64,000 nt of DNA from Chloroflexota bacterium (GCA_026710655.1 JAPOQN010000001.1:124001-188000), one strand, 5' to 3'; shown: positions 50,083-59,175, numbered from the stretch's first letter. Numbers and translations are program-made. The notes: a model not told the origin generated them from the letters alone.

Positions 50083-51261
50083 ATGGCCTGGAGATGCCTC
50101 TCCCGTGTCTGTTTGGCCCTGTTCGCCCTGGCGATGGGCTTGGCACTCCATGCGAACGTGGAGACTGTCTCGGCGCAGTCCGGCGAAACGGTCACGACCG
50201 CACTCCAGCCCGGCCTGAACCTGGCTGGCTGGACCGAACCCGAGGCTCCTGCCGCTGCCATCTTCGAAGTGGTCCCAGCGCTGGAAGCCGTGTACGCCTG
50301 GGACGCCGAGAACCAGCGCTATCGACTGGCCATCCGCACCGACGCGGGGCTGCTCGGCGACCTCGAAACGCTCACGCCCGGCATGGGCCTGTGGCTCTGG
50401 CTGGGAGGGACGGGTGCCTTCAAGTGGAAGCGGCCTCTGGTTGGAGAAGCCAGCCTGGTCCGACTTCGTTCGGGCTGGAACTTTGTTGCCTGGTCCGGTG
50501 AGGACGGCGCCCCGACCGACCATAGCCTCGGGCAGATCGAGGGGATTCTCGCAAGCGTGGCGGGTGGAGGCGGCCGCGCGCTGCTGACCCTGACCAGAGG
50601 TGGCGCCTTTTGGGTCAAGGTCTCCGTTGACCGGGATTGGCCCCAGCAGCTCGAGCCGCCGCGGCATCGGCGGCTGATTAAGGGTCTGGTCACGGATTTG
50701 TCCGGGAATCCCGAGGCAGGTGTCAGTGTTGCGTGGCTCTCGACTTTGGACCGTGACAGGCACGGAGAGATCGCTGGAAAGGAAGTCAGAGATGTAACAG
50801 GTAGCGACGGGTCTTTCGAGATAATGGTTCCCAGGGGTCACCATCGCATTGCGGTGATACTTGGTGGAACAAATGGATACTATGAGTACCAGCGTGGTCT
50901 TACACCGTTCCTTCAGAAGGCGACCAGAATTGATACGCAAGACTTCAGCGTTAGCGGGATTCTAATTCGCTACGGTGTCATTACTGTAAACATTACTGGC
51001 TTGCGTCGCGGTGAAGAACTACGAGTAGGCCTTCAAGAAGGAGGCAGTACCTACTATGTAAGTGCCGCGAGTCACGTTGAATTCATGGCTCCCCAAGGAA
51101 CTTTCCTGATAGGAGTTTACTGTCCGGACTTTCGTCTGGTCGGATACTTCGACGGGGACGGTGGATTAGTGAATGACAGCCAGCAGGCAGCCCCGATCAT
51201 CATGGAGGGTGCTGACATCAGTCTCGCCCTGAGTGTGTCGGCTGCTACGACCTGCCGTTAA
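50083..51261 (+). CDS. Secreted protein with carboxypeptidase-regulatory-like domain, unknown function
   Basis: 392 residues with a cleavable signal peptide (hydrophobic about 8-25, cut likely near VSAQ). The mature part has two Trp-rich repeats (LNLAGWTEPE..., RSGWNFVAWSGED...) as in some Chloroflexota surface proteins, then a carboxypeptidase-regulatory-like beta domain from about 205 (KGLVTDLSGNPEAGVSVAW, GSDGSFEIMVPRGHH). Base composition changes within the gene: the last 570 bases are about 48 percent GC by my count of two lines (50941-51060), against about two-thirds elsewhere. The 3' half looks recently acquired or under different constraint. No anchor motif at the C-terminus. Confidence 0.6.
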   Translation: MAWRCLSRVCLALFALAMGLALHANVETVSAQSGETVTTALQPGLNLAGWTEPEAPAAAIFEVVPALEAVYAWDAENQRYRLAIRTDAGLLGDLETLTPGMGLWLWLGGTGAFKWKRPLVGEASLVRLRSGWNFVAWSGEDGAPTDHSLGQIEGILASVAGGGGRALLTLTRGGAFWVKVSVDRDWPQQLEPPRHRRLIKGLVTDLSGNPEAGVSVAWLSTLDRDRHGEIAGKEVRDVTGSDGSFEIMVPRGHHRIAVILGGTNGYYEYQRGLTPFLQKATRIDTQDFSVSGILIRYGVITVNITGLRRGEELRVGLQEGGSTYYVSAASHVEFMAPQGTFLIGVYCPDFRLVGYFDGDGGLVNDSQQAAPIIMEGADISLALSVSAATTCR

Positions 51262-51275
51262 TTCCCTCAACGCCC

Positions 51276-52871
51276 TCAGGCCTCCACCGCCGCCACCAGC
51301 TCGTAGAGGGGTTGGCCGCCCTCCACCACCTCCACCTCGACCCCGTCGAACGCCGCTTCGATGCGTTCGGCCAGCTCGTCCCCCGACCTCTCGAACTCCG
51401 CCCCGGTATAGACCGTCACGATGGCCGCGTCGGCCGCCTCCGCCTCCGCCAGCCCCGCCAGCAGCCCCTCCACCGGATCGTTCCCGCCCCCGATGAGCGT
51501 CCCGTCGACGAGCGTGATTGCCTCCCCCTCCCGGACGTCCACCCCGTCCGCCGTGCGATCCGCAGCCGCCCGCGTCACCTCGACCGTGCGGGTTGCTTCG
51601 AGCGCTTCCGCTAGCGCCTCCGTGTTCTCCTCGGCCGTCGACTGCGCGTTGAAGGCGATGGCCGCCGCCGCTCCCTGCGCCAGCGAGATCGAGGGCGCCA
51701 CGTGCAGGGTGCAGCGTGCCAGCTCGACCGCCTGCTCCGCCGCCGGAATCGCGTTCTTGTGGTTGGGCAGCACGATCACGTCCGCCGGGCCGAGCGCGTC
51801 CGCTGCCTGCGCGATGTCGCCCGCCGCCGGCTTCACGATCGCCTCCAACCGGTGGACGGTCGCCCCCAGGCTCTGGAACACCTCGTCGAACCCCGCGCTG
51901 CTGCTCAGCGCGAGCAGCCCCACCTTCAGCCCCGCCCCGCTCCCCTCCTCCCGGAAGCGCACGTGCTGCGCGGTCATGTCCTCGAACTTTGGCCGCGTCA
52001 GCTCCCCGAACGTCCCCGCCTCCTCCAGCAGGCGCTCCGGCTCGTTCGTGTGGACGTGGACGCGCAGGGCCTGCTCGTCCCCCACGATCACGACCGAGCC
52101 GTACCCCTCCCCTCCTGTGTGCCGCCGCAGCCCCTCCACGTCCACCTCACGCTCCCCGCCGACGAGCACGAACTCCGTGCAGTACCCGAACCCGTCGTCG
52201 ATGTGCCCTGGCAGCATCGCCAGCGGCTTGTCCGGAATCGTTACGGGTGGCGGGAGCTCGCCCCGCAGCGCCGCCACCAACCCCCGAAGCACCACGCAGA
52301 TGCCCTCGCCTCCCGCGTCGGTCACGCCCGCCTCGCGCAGCGCCGGCAGCTGGTCGATCGTCTCCGCCTCGGCCCGCTCCGCCGCCGTCAGCGCCCCCTC
52401 CAGCACCGCCAGCACGCCCTCCCCCGGCCGCTCCTCCGCCCCGTCCGCCGCCACCCGCAGGACCGTCAGCATCGTGCCCTCCACCGGCTCCGAGACGGCC
52501 GTGTAGGCCGCCGCCGCCGCCGCCCGCAGCCCCTCGGCGAGCGTATCCCCGCCCAGTTCGTCCACATCCCCCACGCCTTTGGCCAGCCCCAGGAGCGACT
52601 GCGACAGGATCACGCCCGAGTTCCCCCGGCCCCCGTACAGCGCCCCCCGCGCGAACGTCGATAGCACCTGCCCCGCCGCCAGCGGTTCCTCCAGCGCGAG
52701 CATGTGGTCGCAGGCCTCCCGAAGGGTGGCCGCCATGTTCGAGCCGGTGTCGCCGTCGGGCACGGGGTAGACGTTGATCGCGTCCACCGCCTTCGCCGAC
52801 TGCGTCAGGTAGTCCGCCGCCGACGTGATCGCCGCCCGCAGTTCCGCCCCGCTCAGCGTGTCGTTGCTCAT
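51276..52871 (-). CDS. fakA: DAK2-domain protein, fatty acid kinase ATP-binding subunit
   Basis: 531 residues. The N-terminal DhaL-like kinase domain has VYPVPDGDTGSNM (about 34-46) and GGRGNSGVILSQ; the C-terminal half has the FakA-type extension, including VGEREV-type sensory strands and a final DegV-like region (IVTVYTGAEFERSGDELAERI). Known FakA phosphorylates fatty acids bound to FakB proteins. A FakB (DegV) homologue is at 53898, supporting the assignment. ATG 52871 follows GGGAGGGAAC. Confidence 0.9.
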   Translation of the reverse strand: MSNDTLSGAELRAAITSAADYLTQSAKAVDAINVYPVPDGDTGSNMAATLREACDHMLALEEPLAAGQVLSTFARGALYGGRGNSGVILSQSLLGLAKGVGDVDELGGDTLAEGLRAAAAAAYTAVSEPVEGTMLTVLRVAADGAEERPGEGVLAVLEGALTAAERAEAETIDQLPALREAGVTDAGGEGICVVLRGLVAALRGELPPPVTIPDKPLAMLPGHIDDGFGYCTEFVLVGGEREVDVEGLRRHTGGEGYGSVVIVGDEQALRVHVHTNEPERLLEEAGTFGELTRPKFEDMTAQHVRFREEGSGAGLKVGLLALSSSAGFDEVFQSLGATVHRLEAIVKPAAGDIAQAADALGPADVIVLPNHKNAIPAAEQAVELARCTLHVAPSISLAQGAAAAIAFNAQSTAEENTEALAEALEATRTVEVTRAAADRTADGVDVREGEAITLVDGTLIGGGNDPVEGLLAGLAEAEAADAAIVTVYTGAEFERSGDELAERIEAAFDGVEVEVVEGGQPLYELVAAVEA

Positions 52872-52918
52872 GCCAGTTCCCTCCCCGCTCCCGGATGGCT
52901 GCTAGCCGAAACCGGTGC

Positions 52919-52924
52919 TAGCAT
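52919..52924 (+). promoter_or_regulatory. -10 element of rpmB
   Basis: TAGCAT, predicted leader of about 25 bases with a GGAG ribosome site. Confidence 0.45.
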
Positions 52925-52955
52925 CGGCTTCCAGCTTTTCGATGGAGTGACCCCC

Positions 52956-53168
52956 ATGGCCAGCGGCGCCTGCGACGTTTGCGGAAAGACGACCACCTTC
53001 GGTCGCCACATCCGCCACCGCCACGGTGGCCGCTGGGAGCGCAAGGCTCCTTCCAAGCCCCGCACGCTTCGCCCCAACGTGAACAAGCAGCGGGTCTTCA
53101 TCGACGGCGCCTGGAAGCGTCTGAACATCTGCACGCGTTGCCTCCGTACGCTCTCCAAGAGCGCCTAG
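52956..53168 (+). CDS. rpmB: 50S ribosomal protein L28
   Basis: 70 residues. ASGACDVCGKTTTFGRHIRHRHGG at the N-terminus and RLNICTRCLRTLSKS at the C-terminus give the zinc-binding (four-Cys) L28 form. ATG 52956 follows GGAGTGA. It lies divergent from fakA; its stop overlaps the convergent rpe gene in CTAG. Confidence 0.96.
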   Translation: MASGACDVCGKTTTFGRHIRHRHGGRWERKAPSKPRTLRPNVNKQRVFIDGAWKRLNICTRCLRTLSKSA

Positions 53169-53833
53169 CTCCCCGCCGCCAGCGCCGCTCGCAGCGACGC
53201 CAGGTTCTCCGCCACGCTCGACCGGTCGTTGTAGACGCTGCTCCCGCACACGAGCACGTCCGCTCCCGCTGCCGCGCACGTGGCCGCGTTCTCGACCTTC
53301 ACCCCCCCGTCGATCTCGATTCGCGCGCCGTGACCGCCCTCGTCCAGGAGCGCCCGTAGCCGGGCCACCTTCTCCAACTGCGCGGGCATCAGCGTCTGGC
53401 CGCCCCAGCCGGGATTGATCGTCATCACCATCACCTGGTCGACTTCCGGCAGCGACTCCTCGATCGCCGCCAGGGGCGTTCCCGGGTTCAGGCAGACCCC
53501 CGCTTCCGCCCCGCCCTTCCGGATCAGGTCGAGTGTGCGGTTGATGTGGTCCGTTGCCTCGATGTGTACGTTCACCGTCTCCGCGGCCTCGGTGTAGAAC
53601 CCCACCTGCCGCTCTGGTTCCGACACCATCAGGTGGATGTCGAACGGCAGCGAGGTCACCTTGCGCAGCGCCTCGACCACCGCGTGGCCGAAGGTGATGT
53701 TGGGCACGAAACGCCCGTCCATCACGTCCAGGTGGAGCAGGTCGGCGCCTCCCCCCTCCGCCTCCTGCACCGCCTCCGCGAGCCGTGCGAAGTCCGCCGT
53801 CAGGATCGAAGGCGCGAGCCGGACCGTGCGCAT
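53165..53833 (-). CDS. rpe: Ribulose-phosphate 3-epimerase
   Basis: 222-residue TIM-barrel enzyme interconverting ribulose-5-phosphate and xylulose-5-phosphate. LAPSILTADFARLAEAV at the start, LHLDVMDGRFVPNITFG (metal and catalytic Asp), PFDIHLMV, VMTINPGWGGQ and IDGGVKVENA near the end are complete. ATG 53833 lies 6 bases from TAGAAT, a leaderless layout. It interrupts the usual rpmB-fakA-fakB neighbourhood. Confidence 0.96.
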   Translation of the reverse strand: MRTVRLAPSILTADFARLAEAVQEAEGGGADLLHLDVMDGRFVPNITFGHAVVEALRKVTSLPFDIHLMVSEPERQVGFYTEAAETVNVHIEATDHINRTLDLIRKGGAEAGVCLNPGTPLAAIEESLPEVDQVMVMTINPGWGGQTLMPAQLEKVARLRALLDEGGHGARIEIDGGVKVENAATCAAAGADVLVCGSSVYNDRSSVAENLASLRAALAAGS

Positions 53834-53839
53834 GTCGAG

Positions 53840-53845
53840 ATTCTA
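53840..53845 (-). promoter_or_regulatory. -10 element, leaderless promoter of rpe
   Basis: TAGAAT on the minus strand, 6 bases before ATG 53833. Confidence 0.5.
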
Positions 53846-53866
53846 TGCGCTCGGCGGCGCCAGCCG

Positions 53867-53872
53867 TATACT
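53867..53872 (+). promoter_or_regulatory. -10 element of the degV-recG operon
   Basis: TATACT with a short leader carrying AGGGGG before ATG 53898. Confidence 0.5.
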
Positions 53873-53897
53873 TTGACTGTACAGGGGGCTGATCCAT

Positions 53898-54740
53898 ATG
53901 CCTGTTCAAGTCGTCACCGATTCCACCAGCGACATCAGCCCCGACGAGGCCGAGGGGCTCGGCGTCAAGGTCGTCCCCGCCCTCGTCGCGTTCGGCGACG
54001 ACGTCTTTCGCGATCGCGTCGACATCACACCCAGCCAGTTCTACGAACGCCTGACCACCTCCCGCGAATTTCCCAAGACGAGCCAGCCCAGCGTCGAGGC
54101 CTTCGCCACCGTCTACCGCGAGGTTGCCGCCGAAGGCCACGACATCGCCTCGATCCACGTCTCCTCGAAGCTCTCCGGCACGCTCAATTCAGCCTCCATC
54201 GCCAGCGAGACGAATGAGCTGGAGACCCGCATCGAGCTGCTCGATTCCTACACCGCGGGTGTCGGCCTCCGCGCCGTTGTCGAGGCCGCCGCGGAGCGTG
54301 CCCGCGAGGGCGCTCCGCTCGAGGAGGTCACCGCTGCCGCCCGCAGCCTGATGGCCCGCAACCGTGTTGTCGTGACCCTCGACACCCTCGAATACCTGCA
54401 GAAGGGCGGACGCATCGGTCGCGCCGGCGCCTTCCTGGGGACCGCCCTCCGCATCAAGCCGCTTATTCAGATTGACGGTGGCGAAGTCGCCCCCTTCGAC
54501 CGGGTCCGCACCCGCTCCAAGGCGGTGAAGCGACTCGAGGAGGTCACTCTGGAGGACCGAACCCTCAAGAGGCTGTTCGTAATCTACTCGGACAACGACG
54601 CCAGCGCCCGCGAGTTAGTCGAACACGTAACCCCGCACCTTCCCCACACCCGCATCGAGGTCATCCAGACCGGACCCACGGTCGGCGCTTACCTCGGCCC
54701 CAACGCCCTCGGCATCTGCGCGGTGCGGCGGAGCCCGTAG
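53898..54740 (+). CDS. fakB: DegV family protein, fatty acid-binding subunit (FakB-like)
   Basis: 280 residues. VQVVTDSTSDISPDEAEGLGVKVVPALVAFGDDVFRD at the start, KTSQPSVEAF, HVSSKLSGTLNSA and YLQKGGRIGRAGAFLGTALRIKPLIQIDGGEV are the DegV lipid-binding blocks. In known systems FakB carries a fatty acid that FakA phosphorylates. Starts at ATG 53898 after AGGGGG; recG begins 2 bases after the stop, so they are cotranscribed. Confidence 0.93.
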   Translation: MPVQVVTDSTSDISPDEAEGLGVKVVPALVAFGDDVFRDRVDITPSQFYERLTTSREFPKTSQPSVEAFATVYREVAAEGHDIASIHVSSKLSGTLNSASIASETNELETRIELLDSYTAGVGLRAVVEAAAERAREGAPLEEVTAAARSLMARNRVVVTLDTLEYLQKGGRIGRAGAFLGTALRIKPLIQIDGGEVAPFDRVRTRSKAVKRLEEVTLEDRTLKRLFVIYSDNDASARELVEHVTPHLPHTRIEVIQTGPTVGAYLGPNALGICAVRRSP

Positions 54741-54742
54741 GG

Positions 54743-57181
54743 TTGGCCGCGGAACCCTCCCCGCCGTCGACCGACTCCGAGCTTTCCCGACTGCGCGCTC
54801 TCTTCGAGCGCGAGCTGGAAGACGGCGCCGCCAACAGCGAGATTAGCGGTGGCCTCGATACCCTCCTCATCCGCATGGTCGAGGAGGAGGTCCTCCCTCG
54901 CGGCCACCCGCTCAATGAGCGCATTCGCGGCCTCCAGCGGGGCGGGGGGTACCGCGCGCTCAATCCCGAGGGACGCCGCCGCTGGCTGGAGCGAGCCATC
55001 GACGCCACCGGTCCCGGTGGCGGCTCAAACGCCGCCCCTGCGCGCTCGTCCGCGAGCGCCCGCAAGCGCCCCCTCGCCCCCGACGACCCCGTGACCCGCC
55101 TCCCCGGCATCGGCAAGAGCGCCGCCGAACGTTTCGAGAAGCTCGGCGTGACCACCGCTGGCGACGCCGCCCTCTTCTTCCCCCGCCGCTTCCGCGACTT
55201 CACCGACGTCCGCCGCATCTCCGAGCTGGAGCCCGATGGCCTCCCCAAGACGGTGGTTGGCACCGTGCTCAAGTCCGGCCAGATGCGCTATGGGCGTCGC
55301 GTTCGCGGCAGCGAGGCCGTCATCAACGACGGCTCCGGCTCGCTCCGCATCGTCTGGTTCAACATGCCCTGGGTGCACCGCGGGGTGAAGGAAGGCGAGG
55401 AACTCGCCGTCTCCGGCACGGTCACCGTCTACCGGGGACGCCTCCAGATGGCGAACCCGCCCGAGTACGAACCCTTCGACTCGACCATCATGCGGCCCGG
55501 CCGCCTCCTCCCCACCTATCCCGGTACGCAGGGACTGGGGCAGCGCACGATCCGCAAGGCCGTCGGCTTCGCCGTGGAGCAGCTCGCCGACCGCCTTTCC
55601 GACCCCGTTCCCGCGTGGCTTGCGAAGGAAGAGGGCCTGGAAGCCTTCGGCGACTGCGTCCGCGCCTACCACGCGCCAGAGGCGCTCCAGGATGCCGAGC
55701 ACGCCCGCAAGCGGCTCGCTCTCGGCGAGTTCCTCGCCATCCAGGTGGCCGTGCTCCAGCGCCGCGCCGCCTGGCAGCACGACCAGCACGCCCCCGAGCT
55801 CGGCTTCAGCGACCGCCTCGACGGCTACCTCGACTCGCTGCCCTTCCGCCTCACCGCCTCGCAGCGCCGCGCCCTCGACGAGGTCCTTACCGACATCTCG
55901 GAGCACGCGCCCATGCTCCGGCTCCTGCAGGGCGATGTCGGCAGTGGCAAGACGGTCGTCGCCTTCGCCGCCATGCTCGCCGCTGTCGCCGCCGGGCGGC
56001 AGGCCGCCCTGATGGCCCCCACCGAGATCCTCGCCGAGCAGCACTACCGCACCCTCACGACGCTGCTCGGGGGCGGCGACTCCGCCTTCGAGGGCATGTT
56101 CGCCCCCGACTGGCTCGACCAGCGCCCCCTCCGCGCCGCCCTCCTGACCGGCTCCCGCACCGCCGCCGAGAAGAAGCGCATCCACGCCGCCGCCGCCCAC
56201 GGTGGCGCCGACATCGTCATCGGCACGCACGCCATCATCGAGGAGGCCGTGGAACTGCCCCGCCTCGCCCTCGCCGTCGTCGATGAGCAGCACCGTTTCG
56301 GTGTCGACCAGCGCGCCCGCCTTCGCCAGAAGGGCGCCAACCCCCACCTCCTCGTCATGACCGCCACCCCCATCCCCCGCACCCTCGCGCTCACGGTCTA
56401 CGGCGACCTCGAAGTCTCGACCATCGACGAGCTTCCCCCCGGCCGGAAGCCGGTCATCACGACGTGGGTCGAACCGCAGGAGCGAGCCGAGGCCTACGAC
56501 TTCCTCCGCGAGCGCCTCGACGCGGGCGAGCAGGCCTTTGTCATCTGCCCCCTCGTCGACGAGTCCGAGGTGCTCGACGTGCGTTCCGCCGAGGAGGAGT
56601 TCGAGCGTCTCCGCAGCGGCGAGCTCGCCGCCTACCGTCTCGACCTGCTGCACGGGCGCATGAAGGGTCGCCAGAAGGACGAGGTGATGGGCCGCTTCGG
56701 CGCCGGCGAGACCCAGGTGCTCGTCTCCACCAGCGTCGTCGAGGTGGGCATCGATGTGCCCAACGCCACCACCATCGTTATCGAGGGCGCCGAGCGCTTC
56801 GGTCTCAGCCAGCTCCACCAGTTCCGCGGCCGGGTCGGGCGCTCCGACCTCCAGGGCTACTGCCTCCTCTTCAGCAGCGACGAAGACCCCAGCCCGGAGG
56901 CCCAGAACCGCCTCCGCGCAATGGAGCGCACCACCGACGGCTTCGAGCTTGCCGAGGTCGACCTTGAGATGCGGGGCGAGGGCGAGGCATGGGGCATGGC
57001 TCAGAGCGGCGGCAACGGCATGCTTCGCGTCGCCCGCGTTAACGACCGCGAACTCCTCACCGATGCGCGTGAGATGGCCCGGCACGTCCTTGCCCGCGAC
57101 CCGTTCCTGCAGCAGCCCGAGCACCGCGGGGTGGCCATGAGCGCCAAGCCATTCCTCGAAACCGCCACCGAGGCGAATTGA
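54743..57181 (+). CDS. recG: ATP-dependent DNA helicase RecG
   Basis: 812 residues, slightly longer than usual because of a 100-residue N-terminal extension. The wedge/OB region has LPGIGKSAAERFEKLGVTTAGD and DRRISELEPDG-like sequence; the superfamily 2 helicase part has GDVGSGKTVVA (motif I), DEQHRFG (DExH motif II), TATPIPRTLALTVYGD (motif III) and QFRGRVGRSDLQGYC (motif VI). It remodels stalled forks and Holliday junctions. The start TTG 54743 is two bases after the FakB stop; other starts in the extension are possible. Confidence 0.96.
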   Translation: MAAEPSPPSTDSELSRLRALFERELEDGAANSEISGGLDTLLIRMVEEEVLPRGHPLNERIRGLQRGGGYRALNPEGRRRWLERAIDATGPGGGSNAAPARSSASARKRPLAPDDPVTRLPGIGKSAAERFEKLGVTTAGDAALFFPRRFRDFTDVRRISELEPDGLPKTVVGTVLKSGQMRYGRRVRGSEAVINDGSGSLRIVWFNMPWVHRGVKEGEELAVSGTVTVYRGRLQMANPPEYEPFDSTIMRPGRLLPTYPGTQGLGQRTIRKAVGFAVEQLADRLSDPVPAWLAKEEGLEAFGDCVRAYHAPEALQDAEHARKRLALGEFLAIQVAVLQRRAAWQHDQHAPELGFSDRLDGYLDSLPFRLTASQRRALDEVLTDISEHAPMLRLLQGDVGSGKTVVAFAAMLAAVAAGRQAALMAPTEILAEQHYRTLTTLLGGGDSAFEGMFAPDWLDQRPLRAALLTGSRTAAEKKRIHAAAAHGGADIVIGTHAIIEEAVELPRLALAVVDEQHRFGVDQRARLRQKGANPHLLVMTATPIPRTLALTVYGDLEVSTIDELPPGRKPVITTWVEPQERAEAYDFLRERLDAGEQAFVICPLVDESEVLDVRSAEEEFERLRSGELAAYRLDLLHGRMKGRQKDEVMGRFGAGETQVLVSTSVVEVGIDVPNATTIVIEGAERFGLSQLHQFRGRVGRSDLQGYCLLFSSDEDPSPEAQNRLRAMERTTDGFELAEVDLEMRGEGEAWGMAQSGGNGMLRVARVNDRELLTDAREMARHVLARDPFLQQPEHRGVAMSAKPFLETATEAN

Positions 57182-57184
57182 GGC

Positions 57185-58003
57185 TCAGGCCGGCCGCCCC
57201 TCCCGGAATGCCGCCGTCAGCCGTTCGCGATCGTCCGGGGCCAGGTACTTCACCGCCTCCCGGAAGGTCACGCCCGAGCCCCGCCCCGCACGCGGCCCGA
57301 GCCACTCCGCCACCAGCTCTGGACGCTTCTTGCTAACCTCGCGAAGCACCCAGCCGATCACCTTGCGGATGAAGAACTCGCGCTCCTCCAGCATCGAGTC
57401 GGCGTAGCGCGCGAAACGCTCGAAGTCGCCCCCACCCCGCCGCAGGGCCGGCAGCAACGCCAGCATTGCCTGCCGCCGCACCCAGAAGTCCTCGTCCTCC
57501 GCCCATCGATCCAGCGTTGCCACCAGCTCGGGATAGCGCTCGACCATCGGTGCGAGCACGCTGATCGAGAGCGTGTCGAGAAGCGCCCAGGTCTGCGCCT
57601 CGCGAACGAACCGCTCGATCGCTCGCAGGTCGTCGGCCGTGAGCAGCTTGAGGTGAATCCTGAGCGCATCTATAGCTGCCAGCCGCATGTCGTAGATCCC
57701 GGCGTCCCAAAGGCGTTCGGCCAGCGCCACCAGCTCCTGGCGTCCCGTTACCGGGTGAGCCCGCAGCGCCGCCTTCGTCGCCTGGCGAACCTCTGGGACG
57801 CGTGCCCCAAGGTACTCCAGCCCTAGTCCCGGTCCCGGCGGATCGGGGATGTGCTTCTCCCGATCCGCCTTCTGCCCGATCCCGCGCCGCGGTTCCCCCA
57901 CCTTCCGCAGGGTGCGCTCGATCTCCGCCGCGATCGCCTTGATCGACACGCCTTTACCCGCCGTTCCCGCATACACGCGATGAACTGGAGCCTGCGCTAC
58001 CAT
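57185..58003 (-). CDS. DNA alkylation repair protein, AlkD-like HEAT-repeat
   Basis: About 272 residues of HEAT-like helices: LVALAERLWDAGIYDMRLAAIDAL, ISVLAPMVERYPELVATLDRWAEDEDFWVRRQAMLAL and EREFFIRKVIGWVLREVSKKRPELVAEWL match AlkC/AlkD glycosylases. Known AlkD removes N3- and N7-alkylpurines. The start is uncertain: ATG 58003 lies inside the -10 hexamer of the divergent dehydrogenase gene, and GTG 57949 (VSIKAIAAEIERTL) would fit the family start better. It converges on recG, 3 bases apart. Confidence 0.85.
   Translation of the reverse strand: MVAQAPVHRVYAGTAGKGVSIKAIAAEIERTLRKVGEPRRGIGQKADREKHIPDPPGPGLGLEYLGARVPEVRQATKAALRAHPVTGRQELVALAERLWDAGIYDMRLAAIDALRIHLKLLTADDLRAIERFVREAQTWALLDTLSISVLAPMVERYPELVATLDRWAEDEDFWVRRQAMLALLPALRRGGGDFERFARYADSMLEEREFFIRKVIGWVLREVSKKRPELVAEWLGPRAGRGSGVTFREAVKYLAPDDRERLTAAFREGRPA
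57998..58003 (+). promoter_or_regulatory. -10 element, leaderless promoter of the amino-acid dehydrogenase gene
   Basis: TACCAT with a 7-base gap to GTG 58011; it overlaps the putative ATG of the divergent AlkD-like gene. Confidence 0.45.
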
Positions 58004-58010
58004 CGATACC

Positions 58011-59108
58011 GTGGAAGTCTTTACCGCAGCCGAACAGGGTGGTCACGAGCGCATTCTCTTTGCCCAGGATGGCGACTCGGGCCTGAAGGCCATCATCGCC
58101 GTCCACTCTACCGTCCTCGGACCGGCCCTCGGCGGCACTCGCTTCTACCCGTACGCCTGCGAAGAGGACGCCCTCGCCGACGCCCTCCGCCTCTCCCGCG
58201 CCATGACCCGCAAGAACGCCGCCGCCGGCCTCGATTTCGGCGGTGGTAAGGCGGTCATCATGGGCGACCCGCACACGCTCAAGTCGGAGCGCCTGCTGCG
58301 CGCCTACGGCCGCGCAATCGAGTCGCTCGGCGGCGCCTACGTCACCGCCGAGGATGTCGGCACCACCATCGCGGACATGGAAATGATTGCCCGCGAGACC
58401 GGGTACGTAACCGGTGCCGCCCACGACTCCGGCGGCTCGGGCGACCCCTCGCCCGTCACCGCCCGTGGGCTGATGGCCGCCATGCGGGGAGCCGCCCGCT
58501 CCCTCTGGGGCTCGCCCGATCTCAGCGGAAGGCACGTGGCCATCCAGGGCGTGGGGAAGGTGGGCGGCGCCTTCGCGAGGCTCCTCGCGGAGGTCGGCGC
58601 GTGCCTCACCATCGCCGACGTGAACGAGGAGGCCGTCAAGGGCCTCGCCTCCGAGCTCGGCGCCACCATCGCCTCCCCCGACAGGGTCCATGCCACCGAG
58701 TGCGACGTCTTCGCGCCCTGCGCACTCGGCGGCGCGCTCAACCCCGAGACGGTGCCCGAGTTGCGCTGCGCCGCCGTCCTCGGCAGCGCCAACAACCAGC
58801 TCGCCAGCGACGACCTCGCCGCGGACCTTGCCGCTCGCGACATCCTCTACGTGCCCGACTTCATCGTGAACGCCGGCGGGGTCATCAACCTGGCCGAGGA
58901 AGTGGGGCGGGAGTACCGCCTGGAGCGCGCCAACCGGCGCGTCGATGGCATCGAAGCGACCGTCATCGAGTTGCTCGCCCGGGCCCGCGAAACCGGCGTC
59001 ACGCCCCTCGACGAGGCCATCGCCCGCGCCGACCGGCGTATCCGCGAGGTGGGCGGTCTCCACGCCCGCGTGGCCCGTTCTCCGCACACCGGTTCGGGAG
59101 CCCGCTAA
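58011..59108 (+). CDS. Leucine/valine/phenylalanine-type amino-acid dehydrogenase
   Basis: 365 residues of the Glu/Leu/Phe/Val dehydrogenase family. GPALGGTRFYPY, catalytic Lys80 in LDFGGGKAVIMG with Lys68 upstream, TAEDVGTT, the Rossmann HVAIQGVGKVGGAFARLLAEVG and FAPCALGGALNPET fit branched-chain or phenylalanine enzymes more than glutamate dehydrogenase (too short). It deaminates an amino acid to its 2-oxo acid with NAD. GTG 58011 is placed 7 bases from TACCAT, overlapping the divergent AlkD-like gene region. It occupies the place where rimP usually precedes nusA. Confidence 0.9.
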   Translation: MEVFTAAEQGGHERILFAQDGDSGLKAIIAVHSTVLGPALGGTRFYPYACEEDALADALRLSRAMTRKNAAAGLDFGGGKAVIMGDPHTLKSERLLRAYGRAIESLGGAYVTAEDVGTTIADMEMIARETGYVTGAAHDSGGSGDPSPVTARGLMAAMRGAARSLWGSPDLSGRHVAIQGVGKVGGAFARLLAEVGACLTIADVNEEAVKGLASELGATIASPDRVHATECDVFAPCALGGALNPETVPELRCAAVLGSANNQLASDDLAADLAARDILYVPDFIVNAGGVINLAEEVGREYRLERANRRVDGIEATVIELLARARETGVTPLDEAIARADRRIREVGGLHARVARSPHTGSGAR

Positions 59109-59120
59109 CGGAGGGTCTGC

Positions 59121-59126
59121 TATAGT
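59121..59126 (+). promoter_or_regulatory. -10 element of the nusA operon
   Basis: TATAGT, 60 bases before ATG 59187; its transcript would include the hairpin at 59151-59175. Confidence 0.5.
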
Positions 59127-59150
59127 GACTGAGGCCAATCCTGGGGGAGA

Positions 59151-59175
59151 GGTGGGCGCATCGCCCGCCTTTTTT
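59151..59175 (+). terminator. Intrinsic-terminator-like hairpin in the nusA leader
   Basis: GGTGGGCG, loop CAT, CGCCCGCC (8-base stem with one G-U pair), then six T. It lies between the nusA promoter and the start codon (11 bases after the T-tract), so it would stop transcription before nusA unless bypassed. It could also end the upstream dehydrogenase gene, whose stop is 42 bases before. Confidence 0.65.

Noticed and set aside
55025-57124. Long minus-strand frame (699 codons) opposite recG
   Set aside because: Antisense shadow of recG with Gly/Val/Ala-rich sequence and no domain.
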